From CANLBN01 sp965230205 (GTDB lineage Bacteria > Pseudomonadota > Gammaproteobacteria > Pseudomonadales > Cellvibrionaceae), in contig OZ245996.1 of the NCBI GenBank assembly GCA_965230205.1, positions 2,914,001-2,978,000 on the forward strand: a stretch of 64,000 nt of DNA. Direction: 5' to 3'. The notes under the pieces were generated by a model that was not told the origin of the DNA, searched no databases, and saw nothing but the letters and a program-made list of their open reading frames with translations. How positions within the stretch are numbered: the stretch's first letter is position 1; each line of letters begins with the position of its first letter. The position numbers and the translations under genes were made by a program. Of the stretch, positions 16,014-25,325 are shown in pieces.

Positions 16014-18734
16014 ATGAAGTCGTTTTTGTTTTCTTTGATCTTACCAGTGTTGCTTGGATTATCATTTTTTAATTTTGTGCATGCGAATACTTATACTATA
16101 GATGATATTCGTGTGTTGGGATTGCAACGGGTGTCAGCAGGCACTGTTTTTTCGGTCATAAAAATTAAAGCAAATACAGAGGTCACTGATGCTCAATTGC
16201 AAGATGTTATTCGAGACTTATTTAGAACAGGCTACTTTGATGATGTAACAGTAGGTCAGGAAAATAATATTTTAATTATCAAGGTGAAGGAGAGACCAGT
16301 TGTTAATCGCATTATCATTGAAGGGAATAAAATTATTGAAAAAGAGCCCTTGCTTGAAGGTTTAAAATCCATAGGGCTGGCCGAAGGCGAAGTGTTTAAG
16401 CAATCTGCACTTCAGGCAATATCTAAACAACTTAACTCACAATACAGTAGCCTTGGCCGCTATTCTGCGGAAATTGAAACTGTTACGAAAGATTTGGAAA
16501 AAAATCAAATCTTAGTAGGTATTAAGATTGATGAGGGCCTTGTAGCAAAAATTAAGCATATTAATATTGTAGGTAATAAAGAATTTAAAGAAGATGATCT
16601 TCGAGATTTATTTAGTTTAAATACAACAGGGCTATGGTCATGGATATCAGGTAATGATAAGTATGCCCGAGAAAAGTTAGCAGGTGATATTGAACGCCTA
16701 AAATCTTTTTATTTAGATAGAGGGTATTTGAAGTTTGAAGTGACATCAACCCAGGTCTCTATAAGCCCGGATAAAGAAACTGTCTTTATTACTGTGAGTG
16801 TTGATGAAGGAAAACCTTTTTCGGTTGAGAGTATTGAGTTGTCAGGTGATCCCGTTTTGCCTGAAGAAGAAATAAACGTTTTAATTGGTATTAAGCCAGA
16901 ACAAACTTTTTCTCAATTGTTGGTCACACGTTCGGAAGAAGCAATACAGAATCGATTGGGTAATGATGGCTATAGCTCTGCGACAGTCAGCGGTATTCCT
17001 GAAATAAATGAAGAAGAGCAAACGGTAAAATTAATATTCTATATAAAACCAGGTTCTATTAGTTATGTTAGGCGTATTACTTTTTCGGGGAATACTTCTA
17101 CCGCTGACAATGTTTTAAGGCGTGAAATGCGACAGTTAGAAGGCGCCCCAATATCTACTGAAAAACTAGAGCAATCGAAATTGCGTTTACAGCGGCTGGG
17201 TTTATTCGGTGATGTAAAGCTCGCAACACGTGAAGTGCCAGGGACGACGGATCAGGTTGATGTGGAATTTATTATTACTGAGCAATCAACTGCTAGTGTT
17301 AATTTAAGTATCGGTTTTTCTGGTAATAGAGGCGTTACTCTTGGTGCAGGTTTGCAGCATAATAACTGGTTAGGTACGGGTAATACTTTCGGTTTCAATA
17401 TAGAAACTAGTGAAGTAGAGAATAATTACTCCCTTAATTACAACAACCCTTATTATACTCAGGATGGCGTTAGCCGAGGGATCAGATTATTTTTCCGTGA
17501 AAGAGACTTTGATGAGATAGATGTTTCTAATTTTGCAACAGATACCATAGGGGCGAAAGTTACTTTTGGGTATCCAATCTCTGAGACTGGCCGGTTATCT
17601 TTTGGTGTGGGTGTTCAAAATATCAAAGTGGAAGCGGGTACGACAACAGCTCAAGAAATCCAGGGTACTCCTACTTTAAGAAATCGTACTGTTGAAAATG
17701 CTTATGTCTCTAATGAATTTTATAATGGAACTATTTTGCCTGCTTTGGGAGGTTTTGATGATGCTGATTCTAATAATAATGGGCTAGTTGATGAAGATGA
17801 TAATGTTAGCGAGAGTGATGATCTTAATTCCTTGCATATTGATCCAACTACAAACTTAAATCCTTCTGGAGCAGATTCTGGTTATACGACATTTGATGAT
17901 TCTTCTGATGTAATACGAGGTAGCTCCGAAGGTTTTCTTGATAGGTTTGGCGATTCATTTGATACATTGACTTTTGATATCGGTTGGCGAAACTCCACAT
18001 TTAATCGTGGTATTTTTCCGACAGATGGTATTTCTCAACGCCTTAACTTAGAAGTTGCTGTGCCTGGTGGTGATCTTGAATATTATAAATTGACCTATCG
18101 AAATGATGCTTATTTCCCAATTAAAGGTAAAACAGCATTTCATTTGAGGACGCGCCTTGGCTACGGTGATGGTTATGGTGACCTTGACACTTTACCATTT
18201 TTTGAAAATTTCTTTTCAGGTGGTACAGGTTCTGTAAGAGGGTTTGAAAGTAGCTCGCTAGGCCCTAAGGGCACTCCTGCTAATGCTTATGTTGCTGTAC
18301 CTGTTGCATTTGGTCAGGGTAGTCCATCAGATGTTGACGTTGATGATTTAGATTACGTATATGTACTTAATGATGGGCCAGGAGGCGATGGGCAATTATT
18401 GACTGGTACAGATGGTGATATTGATACATTCGGTGGAAATATACTTGTAGAATTGAGTGCGGAGCTGGTTTTCCCTATTCCTTTTATTAAGGCGACGGAC
18501 AAAGCGAGGATGGCTCTATTTGTAGACTCAGGTAACGTTTTTTCAACGGACTGCGGTCCATTACAAGAAAATTGTGATAATGTGGATCTTAGTAAGTTGA
18601 GTATTTCTACTGGGCTTAGTATTCAATGGTTGTCACCTGTTGGTCCGATGAGTTTTAACTTCTCCACGCCATTAGAGGAACAACCATTCGACGAAACTGA
18701 ATCGTTTCAGTTTTCTTTAGGTCGATCATTTTAA
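16014..18734 (+). CDS. bamA: Outer-membrane protein assembly factor BamA
   Basis: A 906-residue Omp85 protein that inserts beta-barrels into the outer membrane. It has a signal peptide ending near VHA, five POTRA domains (residues about 24-430) starting YTIDDIRVLGLQRVS, and a 16-strand barrel ending in FQFSLGRSF with the terminal Phe. The lid-lock motif appears as GGTGSVRGFESSSLGP. It is about 100 residues longer than E. coli or Pseudomonas BamA. The extra length is mostly in barrel loops, notably an Asp/Asn-rich stretch near residues 575-640 and an acidic Gly-rich stretch near 780-810. Confidence 0.97.
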   Translation: MKSFLFSLILPVLLGLSFFNFVHANTYTIDDIRVLGLQRVSAGTVFSVIKIKANTEVTDAQLQDVIRDLFRTGYFDDVTVGQENNILIIKVKERPVVNRIIIEGNKIIEKEPLLEGLKSIGLAEGEVFKQSALQAISKQLNSQYSSLGRYSAEIETVTKDLEKNQILVGIKIDEGLVAKIKHINIVGNKEFKEDDLRDLFSLNTTGLWSWISGNDKYAREKLAGDIERLKSFYLDRGYLKFEVTSTQVSISPDKETVFITVSVDEGKPFSVESIELSGDPVLPEEEINVLIGIKPEQTFSQLLVTRSEEAIQNRLGNDGYSSATVSGIPEINEEEQTVKLIFYIKPGSISYVRRITFSGNTSTADNVLRREMRQLEGAPISTEKLEQSKLRLQRLGLFGDVKLATREVPGTTDQVDVEFIITEQSTASVNLSIGFSGNRGVTLGAGLQHNNWLGTGNTFGFNIETSEVENNYSLNYNNPYYTQDGVSRGIRLFFRERDFDEIDVSNFATDTIGAKVTFGYPISETGRLSFGVGVQNIKVEAGTTTAQEIQGTPTLRNRTVENAYVSNEFYNGTILPALGGFDDADSNNNGLVDEDDNVSESDDLNSLHIDPTTNLNPSGADSGYTTFDDSSDVIRGSSEGFLDRFGDSFDTLTFDIGWRNSTFNRGIFPTDGISQRLNLEVAVPGGDLEYYKLTYRNDAYFPIKGKTAFHLRTRLGYGDGYGDLDTLPFFENFFSGGTGSVRGFESSSLGPKGTPANAYVAVPVAFGQGSPSDVDVDDLDYVYVLNDGPGGDGQLLTGTDGDIDTFGGNILVELSAELVFPIPFIKATDKARMALFVDSGNVFSTDCGPLQENCDNVDLSKLSISTGLSIQWLSPVGPMSFNFSTPLEEQPFDETESFQFSLGRSF

Positions 18735-18751
18735 TTCATAAGGGTGATTTC

Positions 18752-19264
18752 ATGTCTTGGTTTTTTAGAAGTACTATAGCATTTTTTATTATTGTTTTCT
18801 CGAGTATGGCAGTTGCTCAACAAGCAATTGCAGTAATCGATATTGAAAGAGCCGCTATCCAATCTGATTATGCTAAAAATTCAATAAAAAAATTACAGGA
18901 TAGCGATACATTTAAACAAAATCTTGCTGTATATAAGCGCTTAGGTGGCGAATTTAAGGCGATGCAAAAAGATGGACAAACTAATGGTTTGACATGGTCT
19001 GATGAGCAGAAAGCAGCTCATACAAGCAAGTTAGAAAAAAAATTGGCGGAAATTAATAAGATAGGTGGGCAGCTGGATTCTGAAAAGGCGGCTGTTGAGA
19101 GACGAATTCAAAAAGAGCTAACGCCAAAAATTGAAAAAATAGTACCTGAAATTATTAAGGATAAAAAATTAGGGCTGCTACTAAATTCTCGTGCTGTGTA
19201 TTTTAGAACACCGGAATATGATATTACACAAGAGCTTATTGATCGCCTCAATAAGTCTAATTAA
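18752..19264 (+). CDS. skp: Periplasmic chaperone Skp (OmpH family)
   Basis: A 170-residue protein with a signal peptide ending near VAQQ, then the conserved start AIAVIDIERAAIQSDYAK and a long Lys/Glu-rich coiled coil (residues about 45-125). This is the tentacle-like design of Skp, which holds unfolded outer-membrane proteins for BamA. An AAGGGTG ribosome site precedes the ATG. It follows bamA by 17 bp and precedes lpxD, the usual order. Confidence 0.93.
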   Translation: MSWFFRSTIAFFIIVFSSMAVAQQAIAVIDIERAAIQSDYAKNSIKKLQDSDTFKQNLAVYKRLGGEFKAMQKDGQTNGLTWSDEQKAAHTSKLEKKLAEINKIGGQLDSEKAAVERRIQKELTPKIEKIVPEIIKDKKLGLLLNSRAVYFRTPEYDITQELIDRLNKSN

Positions 19265-19285
19265 GCGTTGTCAATCCAATTATCC

Positions 19286-20302
19286 ATGATAAAGCAATCA
19301 ACTTACCGCTTACAGGAACTAGCTGATTATATTGGGGCCGAGTTAGAGGGTGATGCTGATGTAATTATCAGTGGCTTAGCGACATTGCAAACGGCTACTA
19401 ATCAGGAATTGGCTTTTTATACCAATTCTCATTATAAAAAGTATTTATCCACTACCACGGCTGCTTGTGTATTGCTGAATAAGTTAGATAAAGACAAGTT
19501 CCAAGGTCATAAGCTCATTACTGAAGACCCTTATTTAGCCTACGCTCAGCTAACCCAGTTATTTGCTCCTAAGCCTGCTCGTCTCGGCTCTATCCACGAA
19601 ACCGCTATTGTTGGTGACAATGTAACTTTGGGTGAGGGGGTTACTGTGGGCCCCCATGTTGTTATAGAATCCGGCTGCAATATTGGAGATGGTTCTCACA
19701 TTTACCCAGGTTGTTATATTGGTGTTGGTACTCAGGTTGGAAGTAATACTACTGTGTATCCGAATGCGACCATTTATCATAGCGTTGCTTTGGGAGATGA
19801 CTGTATTATTCATAGCTCAAGTGTTATTGGGTCTGATGGATTTGGCTTTGCGCCATCAAAAGAGGGCTGGCAAAAAATTCATCAATTAGGTGGGGTTCGT
19901 ATAGGTCACCGCGTTGAAATCGGCGCTGGAACAACCATTGATCGAGGTGCTTTAGAAGATACGGTCATTGATGATGGCGTAAAAATCGATAATCAAGTTC
20001 AAATAGCTCATAATGTGCACATTGGAGAGGGAACAGCTATCGCTGCCGCTGTCGCTATTGCAGGTAGTACAATTATCGGTAAACGGTGCACCATTGCAGG
20101 TGCCGTAGGTATTGTTGGGCATTTATCTATAGTAGATGACGTGCATATTACCGCTATGACGATGATTACTAAGTCAATTACAGCTGCTGGATCGTATTCA
20201 TCAGGTGTTCCCATGAATACAACTCGTGAATGGCGAAAAAATGCTGTCCGTTTTAATCAGCTGGATGCGATTGCAAAACAGCTGAAATCAATTAAAAAGT
20301 AA
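19286..20302 (+). CDS. lpxD: UDP-3-O-acylglucosamine N-acyltransferase
   Basis: Third step of lipid A synthesis: it adds a hydroxyacyl chain from acyl-ACP to UDP-3-O-acyl-glucosamine. The N-terminal uridine-binding domain (YRLQELADYIGAEL) is followed by a left-handed beta-helix of hexapeptide repeats. The catalytic His sits in the IAHNVHIGEG segment. I use ATG 19286 (338 residues, close to the usual 340). A TTG at 19268 would add six residues. Neither start has a clear ribosome site. Confidence 0.96.
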   Translation: MIKQSTYRLQELADYIGAELEGDADVIISGLATLQTATNQELAFYTNSHYKKYLSTTTAACVLLNKLDKDKFQGHKLITEDPYLAYAQLTQLFAPKPARLGSIHETAIVGDNVTLGEGVTVGPHVVIESGCNIGDGSHIYPGCYIGVGTQVGSNTTVYPNATIYHSVALGDDCIIHSSSVIGSDGFGFAPSKEGWQKIHQLGGVRIGHRVEIGAGTTIDRGALEDTVIDDGVKIDNQVQIAHNVHIGEGTAIAAAVAIAGSTIIGKRCTIAGAVGIVGHLSIVDDVHITAMTMITKSITAAGSYSSGVPMNTTREWRKNAVRFNQLDAIAKQLKSIKK

Positions 20303-20312
20303 GGTTTTGTTT

Positions 20313-20750
20313 ATGATGGATGTAATGGAAATTAAAAAATGGTTGCCTCATCGTTATCCATTTTTATTGGTTGATCGAGTTGTTGAGCTGCGAGAAGGTG
20401 AATATATCCGCGCCTATAAAAATATCAGTGTTAATGAAGAAGTATTTAATGGCCATTTTCCCCAAGCACCTATTTTCCCAGGCGTAATGATTATTGAGGC
20501 AATGGCTCAGGCTTCCGGGATTTTGGGTTTTAAAACGATTGGTAAAACTCCTCAGGATGGTTCCGTTTATTTGTTTGCTGGTGCTGATAAAGTGCGTTTT
20601 CGACGTCAAGTTGTCCCGGGAGACAGGCTTGAATTGGAAGCCACTGTCATATCTGAAAAGCGTGGTATTTGGAAGTTTGAGTGTAAAGCGTCGGTTGATG
20701 GGCAGTTGGCTTCTTCAGCGACTATTCTTTGTGCTGATCGTAAAGTCTAG
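20313..20750 (+). CDS. fabZ: 3-hydroxyacyl-ACP dehydratase FabZ
   Basis: A 145-residue hotdog-fold dehydratase of fatty-acid elongation. The catalytic His is in LPHRYPFLLVDRV, and the catalytic Glu is in FPGVMIIEAMAQASG. TAAGG lies 8 nt before ATG 20313 and spans the lpxD stop. A TTG at 20307 is rejected. Its place between lpxD and lpxA is widely conserved and balances fatty-acid and lipid A supply, since both draw on 3-hydroxyacyl-ACP. Confidence 0.97.
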   Translation: MMDVMEIKKWLPHRYPFLLVDRVVELREGEYIRAYKNISVNEEVFNGHFPQAPIFPGVMIIEAMAQASGILGFKTIGKTPQDGSVYLFAGADKVRFRRQVVPGDRLELEATVISEKRGIWKFECKASVDGQLASSATILCADRKV

Positions 20751-20758
20751 TTCCATCA

Positions 20759-21532
20759 ATGCTTATTCACCCAACGGCGATTATAGATTCTGCTGCGACA
20801 ATAGCTGATGATGTCAGTATTGGCCCCTATTCAATTGTTGGCCCTAATGTCGAAATTGATTCAGGGTGCACTATAGAGTCACATGTGGTTATCAAAGGTC
20901 CGACTTATATAGGAAAGCATAATCATTTCTATCAGTTTTCTACAATTGGTGAGGCTACGCCTGATTTAAAGTATCAAGGTGAGCCAACAACATTAGTGAT
21001 CGGTGATCATAATGTCATTCGAGAAGGTGTCACTATTCACCGAGGGACGATTCAGGACCGCAGTGAAACAACGGTTGGCGATCACAATCTAATTATGGCC
21101 TATGTCCATATAGGACATGATAGTGTTATCGGCAATCATTGTATTTTAGTGAACAATACGGCGCTGGCAGGTCACGTACATATTGGTGATTGGGCTATTT
21201 TGAGTGGCTTTACCCTGGTTCATCAATATTGCCATATAGGCCCACATAGTTTTACAGGGATGGGCAGTGCAATTGGTAAAGATGTACCCGCATATGTAAT
21301 GGTAGTTGGTGCTCCTGCTGAAGCAAAAACAATTAATTCTGAAGGCTTATCACGTCGTGGCTTTTCCAAGGAGTCTATAAGAGTATTGCAAAAAGCATTT
21401 AAGATTATTTATCGTAGAAAATTGACTTTGTCAGAAGCATTGAGTGAGTTAAATATTTTGGCAGCTCAGTGTGAAGAAATTCAACCTTTAATCAGTTCTC
21501 TTACTTCATCTACGCGCGGTATTGTGCGCTAA
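20759..21532 (+). CDS. lpxA: UDP-N-acetylglucosamine acyltransferase
   Basis: First step of lipid A synthesis. A 257-residue hexapeptide-repeat beta-helix starting MLIHPTAIIDSAATIADD, with the catalytic His in AYVHIGHDSVIGNH and the chain-measuring segment NNTALAGHVHIGDWAILSG. The C-terminal helical domain has GLSRRGFSKESIRVLQKAFK. It begins 8 bp after fabZ. Length is typical (about 260). Confidence 0.97.
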   Translation: MLIHPTAIIDSAATIADDVSIGPYSIVGPNVEIDSGCTIESHVVIKGPTYIGKHNHFYQFSTIGEATPDLKYQGEPTTLVIGDHNVIREGVTIHRGTIQDRSETTVGDHNLIMAYVHIGHDSVIGNHCILVNNTALAGHVHIGDWAILSGFTLVHQYCHIGPHSFTGMGSAIGKDVPAYVMVVGAPAEAKTINSEGLSRRGFSKESIRVLQKAFKIIYRRKLTLSEALSELNILAAQCEEIQPLISSLTSSTRGIVR

Positions 21533-21563
21533 CAATTTACTCGTCTATGAAAAAGTTAGTTGC

Positions 21564-22760
21564 ATGAAAATCGGCATTATTTCTGGTGAAATGTCTGGGG
21601 ATATTCTTGGCGCTGGTTTAGTTAGGGAATTAAAAGTCATTTACCCTGATGCCGAATATGTTGGTATTGGCGGTGAACGAATGATTAATGAAGGGTTTGT
21701 TTCATTATTTCCTATTGATCGTTTATCGGTAATGGGCTTTGTTGAACCGCTTAAAAGGCTGCCTGAATTACTTTCAATTCGTAAACATCTTTATCAATAC
21801 TTTATCAATAATCAATTTGATGTTGTTATTGGTATCGATTCGCCGGGTTTTAATACGACCCTCGAAGAAAAGTTAAAAAAAGCAGGGATTAAAACGGTGC
21901 ATTATGTCAGTCCCTCTGTCTGGGCCTGGCGCCAAGGACGCATTAAAAAAATTGCCCGAGCTGTTGATTTAATGCTGACACTTTTGCCTTTCGAAACAGC
22001 CATATATCAACAGTATAATGTGCCTGTTAAGTTTGTGGGTCACCCACTAGCAGATCAGTTCCCTTTTGAACATGATCAATTAAAAGCTCAGGAAATACTA
22101 TCGGAATTATTAAATGATCCAGTAGTAGACAATCAAAGCGATATCCAATATAAAAAAGAGGCTCCATTATTAGCCTGCCTTCCTGGAAGTCGTAATGGTG
22201 AAGTAAAGCTTATTGGCCCAGTATTTTGGGAAGTGGTAGCAAGATGTTGCGATACCATAAAAGACCTACAAATAATTGTGCCAACCGCTAACAAGCAACG
22301 TGCCGAACAAATAAAAGAACAGCTTAAACGTTACCCCAATTTACCTATTACCATTATTGATGGACACTCTCATGAGGTTATGGCAGCAGCTGATGCGGTA
22401 TTACTTGCATCAGGAACAACGGCTTTAGAAGCTATGCTGCTTAAAAAACCCATGGTTGTTGTTTATAAAATGGCAAAGCTATCTTATTGGATAATTTCAT
22501 CGTTACTTAAAACACCTTACGTCTCTTTACCTAATTTATTAGCAGATAAAGCATTGGTTCCAGAATTGATTCAAGAAAATGCGACTGTTGATTCGATTAC
22601 TAATCAAATCCTGCAAAAATTACAGTCAGAAGACTATAAAAAAGAAATAACGGAGACATTTACCCATTTACATAAAAAAATTAAAGGGAATGCCGATCGC
22701 TCTGCGGCTCAAGCTATTCATAAGTTACTAGAGACAGGAGTAGGAGTGAATAATGGCTAA
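21564..22760 (+). CDS. lpxB: Lipid-A-disaccharide synthase
   Basis: A GT19 glycosyltransferase that joins UDP-2,3-diacylglucosamine and lipid X. ATG 21564 gives 398 residues and the canonical start MKIGIISGEMSGDILGAGL. An ORF extension upstream to 21522 overlaps lpxA and is not credible. The motifs YVSPSVWAWRQGRI and CLPGSRNGEVK, and the sugar-nucleotide end ASGTTALEAMLLKKPMVV, are intact. The C-terminus overlaps rnhB by 8 nt. Confidence 0.96.
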   Translation: MKIGIISGEMSGDILGAGLVRELKVIYPDAEYVGIGGERMINEGFVSLFPIDRLSVMGFVEPLKRLPELLSIRKHLYQYFINNQFDVVIGIDSPGFNTTLEEKLKKAGIKTVHYVSPSVWAWRQGRIKKIARAVDLMLTLLPFETAIYQQYNVPVKFVGHPLADQFPFEHDQLKAQEILSELLNDPVVDNQSDIQYKKEAPLLACLPGSRNGEVKLIGPVFWEVVARCCDTIKDLQIIVPTANKQRAEQIKEQLKRYPNLPITIIDGHSHEVMAAADAVLLASGTTALEAMLLKKPMVVVYKMAKLSYWIISSLLKTPYVSLPNLLADKALVPELIQENATVDSITNQILQKLQSEDYKKEITETFTHLHKKIKGNADRSAAQAIHKLLETGVGVNNG

Positions 22761-23376
22761 AAAAGTAATGTTTGAACCATTTGTTAGTTGTTATAAAGGA
22801 ATTTTAGTTGCTGGCGTCGATGAAGTAGGGCGTGGTCCTTTGGCTGGGGATGTTGTTACCGCTGCAGTAATACTCGATCCAGAAAATCCTATTGCTGGTT
22901 TGGATGACTCGAAAAAATTATCAGAAAAAAAGCGTGATTTACTATTTGATTTGATTCTCGATAATGCATTGTCTTGGTCCATTGCCCGCTGTTCCGTTGA
23001 AGAAATTGATTCGCTTAATATATTGCAGGCGAGTTTAGTCGCAATGAAGCGAGCCGTTGAAGGTTTGGATATTCAACCGGAACATGTACTGGTTGACGGT
23101 AATAAAATTCCTCAATGGCATTATAATGCTGAAGCTGTTATCAAGGGCGATAGCCGTGTTGCCGCTATTGGAGCAGCTTCAATCTTAGCTAAAGTGACGC
23201 GTGATAGAGAAATGATTGCTTATGACAAAGAGTATCCTGGCTACGGTTTTGCTAAACACAAAGGTTACCCTACTCAGCAACATCGGGACGCGATTAAATT
23301 ATTAGGGGTTACAGAAATACACCGCAAATCTTACGCGCCTGTTGATGCAGTGATAAAACAACAGAAACTATTTTAA
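22753..23376 (+). CDS. rnhB: Ribonuclease HII
   Basis: A 207-residue type 2 RNase H that cuts RNA-DNA hybrids and removes single ribonucleotides. The DEDD active site is visible: GVDEVGRGPLAG supplies Asp and Glu, HVLVDGNKIP supplies Asp, and AAIGAASILAKVTRDREM is conserved. TAGGAG precedes the ATG. It ends the envelope gene run. In many relatives dnaE follows rnhB, but here a convergent membrane-protein gene follows. Confidence 0.97.
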   Translation: MAKKVMFEPFVSCYKGILVAGVDEVGRGPLAGDVVTAAVILDPENPIAGLDDSKKLSEKKRDLLFDLILDNALSWSIARCSVEEIDSLNILQASLVAMKRAVEGLDIQPEHVLVDGNKIPQWHYNAEAVIKGDSRVAAIGAASILAKVTRDREMIAYDKEYPGYGFAKHKGYPTQQHRDAIKLLGVTEIHRKSYAPVDAVIKQQKLF

Positions 23377-23407
23377 GCTGATCAGCACCATAGCATACCA
23401 GTATTAT

Positions 23408-23447
23408 CCTTATACCACCTCTTTACTGGGCTAGAAGTGGTATTAGG
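23408..23447. repeat. Inverted repeat between convergent rnhB and membrane-protein genes
   Basis: CCTTATACCAC (23408-23418) and GTGGTATTAGG (23437-23447) pair over 11 positions with one mismatch and an 18-nt loop. It lies in the convergent gap, so a transcription-end role is plausible, but there is no T-tract. Confidence 0.35.
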
Positions 23448-23479
23448 TATGTTGTCACTAGAGTTAATTTTAAAATATG

Positions 23480-24109
23480 TTAGAAAATGTAGAAAAGTGC
23501 GATCATGACCGCAGTTAACCCTAAGCTACAATGAATAACACCGACTATCGAGGCTAATGGCCCTTGCTTACCAAATAAGCCATTTAACTCTAATAAAGCG
23601 ATCAGTAGTGTGACTAACCATAAGCCCATACCGCCGACCTCAGTGCCATAACCTTGGCCAGTAAAATGTGGGCCTGCAAGCATACCAAATGCCATGGGAG
23701 CCGAAAAAAGTACATTAGTACGAGAAGCCAAGAGCGCTTTCGCTCCAGCGGCAGCTGCATCACCTTCAACTAAGCCTAAAGCTACTTTTTGATTGGGCCA
23801 AATAACCATCCAAACATTTAAAAACATAAGTGTGCCCATTAGGGCGCCAGCAGCAATATAATTATTGAATTGGCCTAGCTTGCCGACCCCTGCCAATAAT
23901 ATGAGTCCTGTGATAAAGGTAAACATTGCTCCCCAGCGAAACCACCATAATGCACTTGGCGCCAATTTTGCCTTAGCGTCTGCTAAACCCTCTGGGCTGG
24001 CTTGTTTAAAGTAACCACCTTGAACAAAATTAAAGTAATACAACATGCCTATCCAGGTAATACCGAATAGCAGATGTGCCCAGCGAATTAAAATATTGAA
24101 TAATTCCAT
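23480..24109 (-). CDS. Urate-oxidase-N (PuuD-type) membrane protein
   Basis: A 209-residue protein with about six membrane helices. The start MELFNILIRWAHLLFGITWIG and the internal NVWMVIWPNQKVALG resemble the membrane domain of the urate hydroxylase PuuD (Urate_ox_N). His12 and similar residues could bind haem. Unlike PuuD, there is no C-terminal cytochrome c domain, and no purine-catabolism genes are nearby, so urate oxidation cannot be assumed. It stands alone, convergent with rnhB. Family assignment is moderately firm and function unknown. Confidence 0.65.
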   Translation of the reverse strand: MELFNILIRWAHLLFGITWIGMLYYFNFVQGGYFKQASPEGLADAKAKLAPSALWWFRWGAMFTFITGLILLAGVGKLGQFNNYIAAGALMGTLMFLNVWMVIWPNQKVALGLVEGDAAAAGAKALLASRTNVLFSAPMAFGMLAGPHFTGQGYGTEVGGMGLWLVTLLIALLELNGLFGKQGPLASIVGVIHCSLGLTAVMIALFYIF

Positions 24110-24313
24110 AATAACCTCTTATCATTATTGGAGTGTTATTTCAGTAGTTCTAGTGGGTGGGTATTCTAGCGGAAAGCATCACAAAACACAGCTTTTGTAG
24201 GGCTATATTCGTCGTAAAGAATGCCTCTATAGTAGATATCTATCTCGATAGGCATCATAATAACGTACCTAAATTTATAGGGTTATTGCCCCTCAACAGA
24301 ATGCGTATTCTCT

Positions 24314-25159
24314 ATGATCAATGAACGTAAGGAACCCACATTTTCAGCAACGCCTAAATCTACTGGCGGAGCCACAGGTCAGCCCTCAGTCAAATCGAAT
24401 GCCTCGCGTTCTAAACAGGCACCACGCCCGCAGGTTGTTGTGCAGAAACAGTCGTCAGGGCTACTTTGGTTAACATTCTTAATAGCCTTGGGTGCCGCTG
24501 CTGCTGTAGGTTATACTTTTTGGCAATTCTATTTGTCTCAGCAGGTTATCGTTGAACAACAACAGCGTATCGATGAATTGGAAAATAAATTACTACTGTC
24601 AGATGACGAATCTACCCAATCCCTGACTGTATTAACCGCTAACCTTAAAGGTTTGGATAAAGATGTCAAAGTCGCAATGAGTGAAGTCGACAAACTTTGG
24701 GGAACAAGGAATGCTAATCGTAAAGAGATAGCTGAGACTAAAAAGCAGTTAGAGGCCAATATTAACCAGGCTAAAAAAGGCTTAGGCACTCTTGAAAGTA
24801 AGGTTAATAAGTCCCAAGAAAATATAGCTAAGTTCGAAAGTAGTATAGCTAAAGTGGAAGGAAATCTAACAAAGACCTTATCACCATTGCAGCAACGCTC
24901 TTCAGAGCAAGAGCTACTGATTCAATCATTGCGTGAACGAGTCTCTGAACAAGAACAAACCATACAAACGGTCAGTGCTTCAACTAAGCAATATACCTCT
25001 ATAAATAAAGACTTAAGTAAGTTGTCTAATGATATCAATGCCATTTCTCAGAAATTAAAATCATATGATGAGACAGTAAGGTCTTTTGACAAATTTAGAG
25101 TGACAACAAATCGCGATCTTATTGTATTAAAGCAACGGGCTGGTGTTCCTGCTAAATAA
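24314..25159 (+). CDS. Single-pass membrane protein with long coiled coil
   Basis: A 281-residue protein. Residues 1-50 are Ser/Thr/Pro/Gln-rich and basic. One membrane helix follows at about 52-75 (LLWLTFLIALGAAAAVGYT). The rest is predicted coiled coil, with heptad-like Leu/Ile/Lys/Glu repeats such as VEQQQRIDELENKLL and a Gln/Glu-rich middle. The design recalls HemX or cell-envelope tether proteins, but no family motif is seen. A 46-nt palindrome lies 40 bp downstream and may end the transcript. Confidence 0.6.
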   Translation: MINERKEPTFSATPKSTGGATGQPSVKSNASRSKQAPRPQVVVQKQSSGLLWLTFLIALGAAAAVGYTFWQFYLSQQVIVEQQQRIDELENKLLLSDDESTQSLTVLTANLKGLDKDVKVAMSEVDKLWGTRNANRKEIAETKKQLEANINQAKKGLGTLESKVNKSQENIAKFESSIAKVEGNLTKTLSPLQQRSSEQELLIQSLRERVSEQEQTIQTVSASTKQYTSINKDLSKLSNDINAISQKLKSYDETVRSFDKFRVTTNRDLIVLKQRAGVPAK

Positions 25160-25199
25160 AAATATTGAGTGTTTAATAAAAGTTTACATGAATCAATGA

Positions 25200-25245
25200 T
25201 TAGGGTCTGTTGACGTTTCATTAATGAAGCGTCAACAGACCCTAA
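25200..25245. repeat. 46-nt near-perfect palindrome
   Basis: TTAGGGTCTGTTGACG at the left is repeated inverted as CGTCAACAGACCCTAA at the right, and the centre TTCATTAATGAA is also self-complementary. One pair in the whole 46 nt is a mismatch (T opposite G). It could be a terminator for the coiled-coil gene, though no T-run follows, or the fused ends of a small mobile element. Confidence 0.8.
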
Positions 25246-25325
25246 ACCCTACTCGTTATTTTAGTAATGAAGTATCAAAAACACAGAATAATCTATTCGA
25301 ATATTAAGAAGGTAATTTGATTGTT

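Noticed and set aside
23377..23479. dnaE following rnhB, as in many relatives
   Set aside because: The next gene is a convergent membrane protein, and no polymerase III alpha sequence is present in the window.
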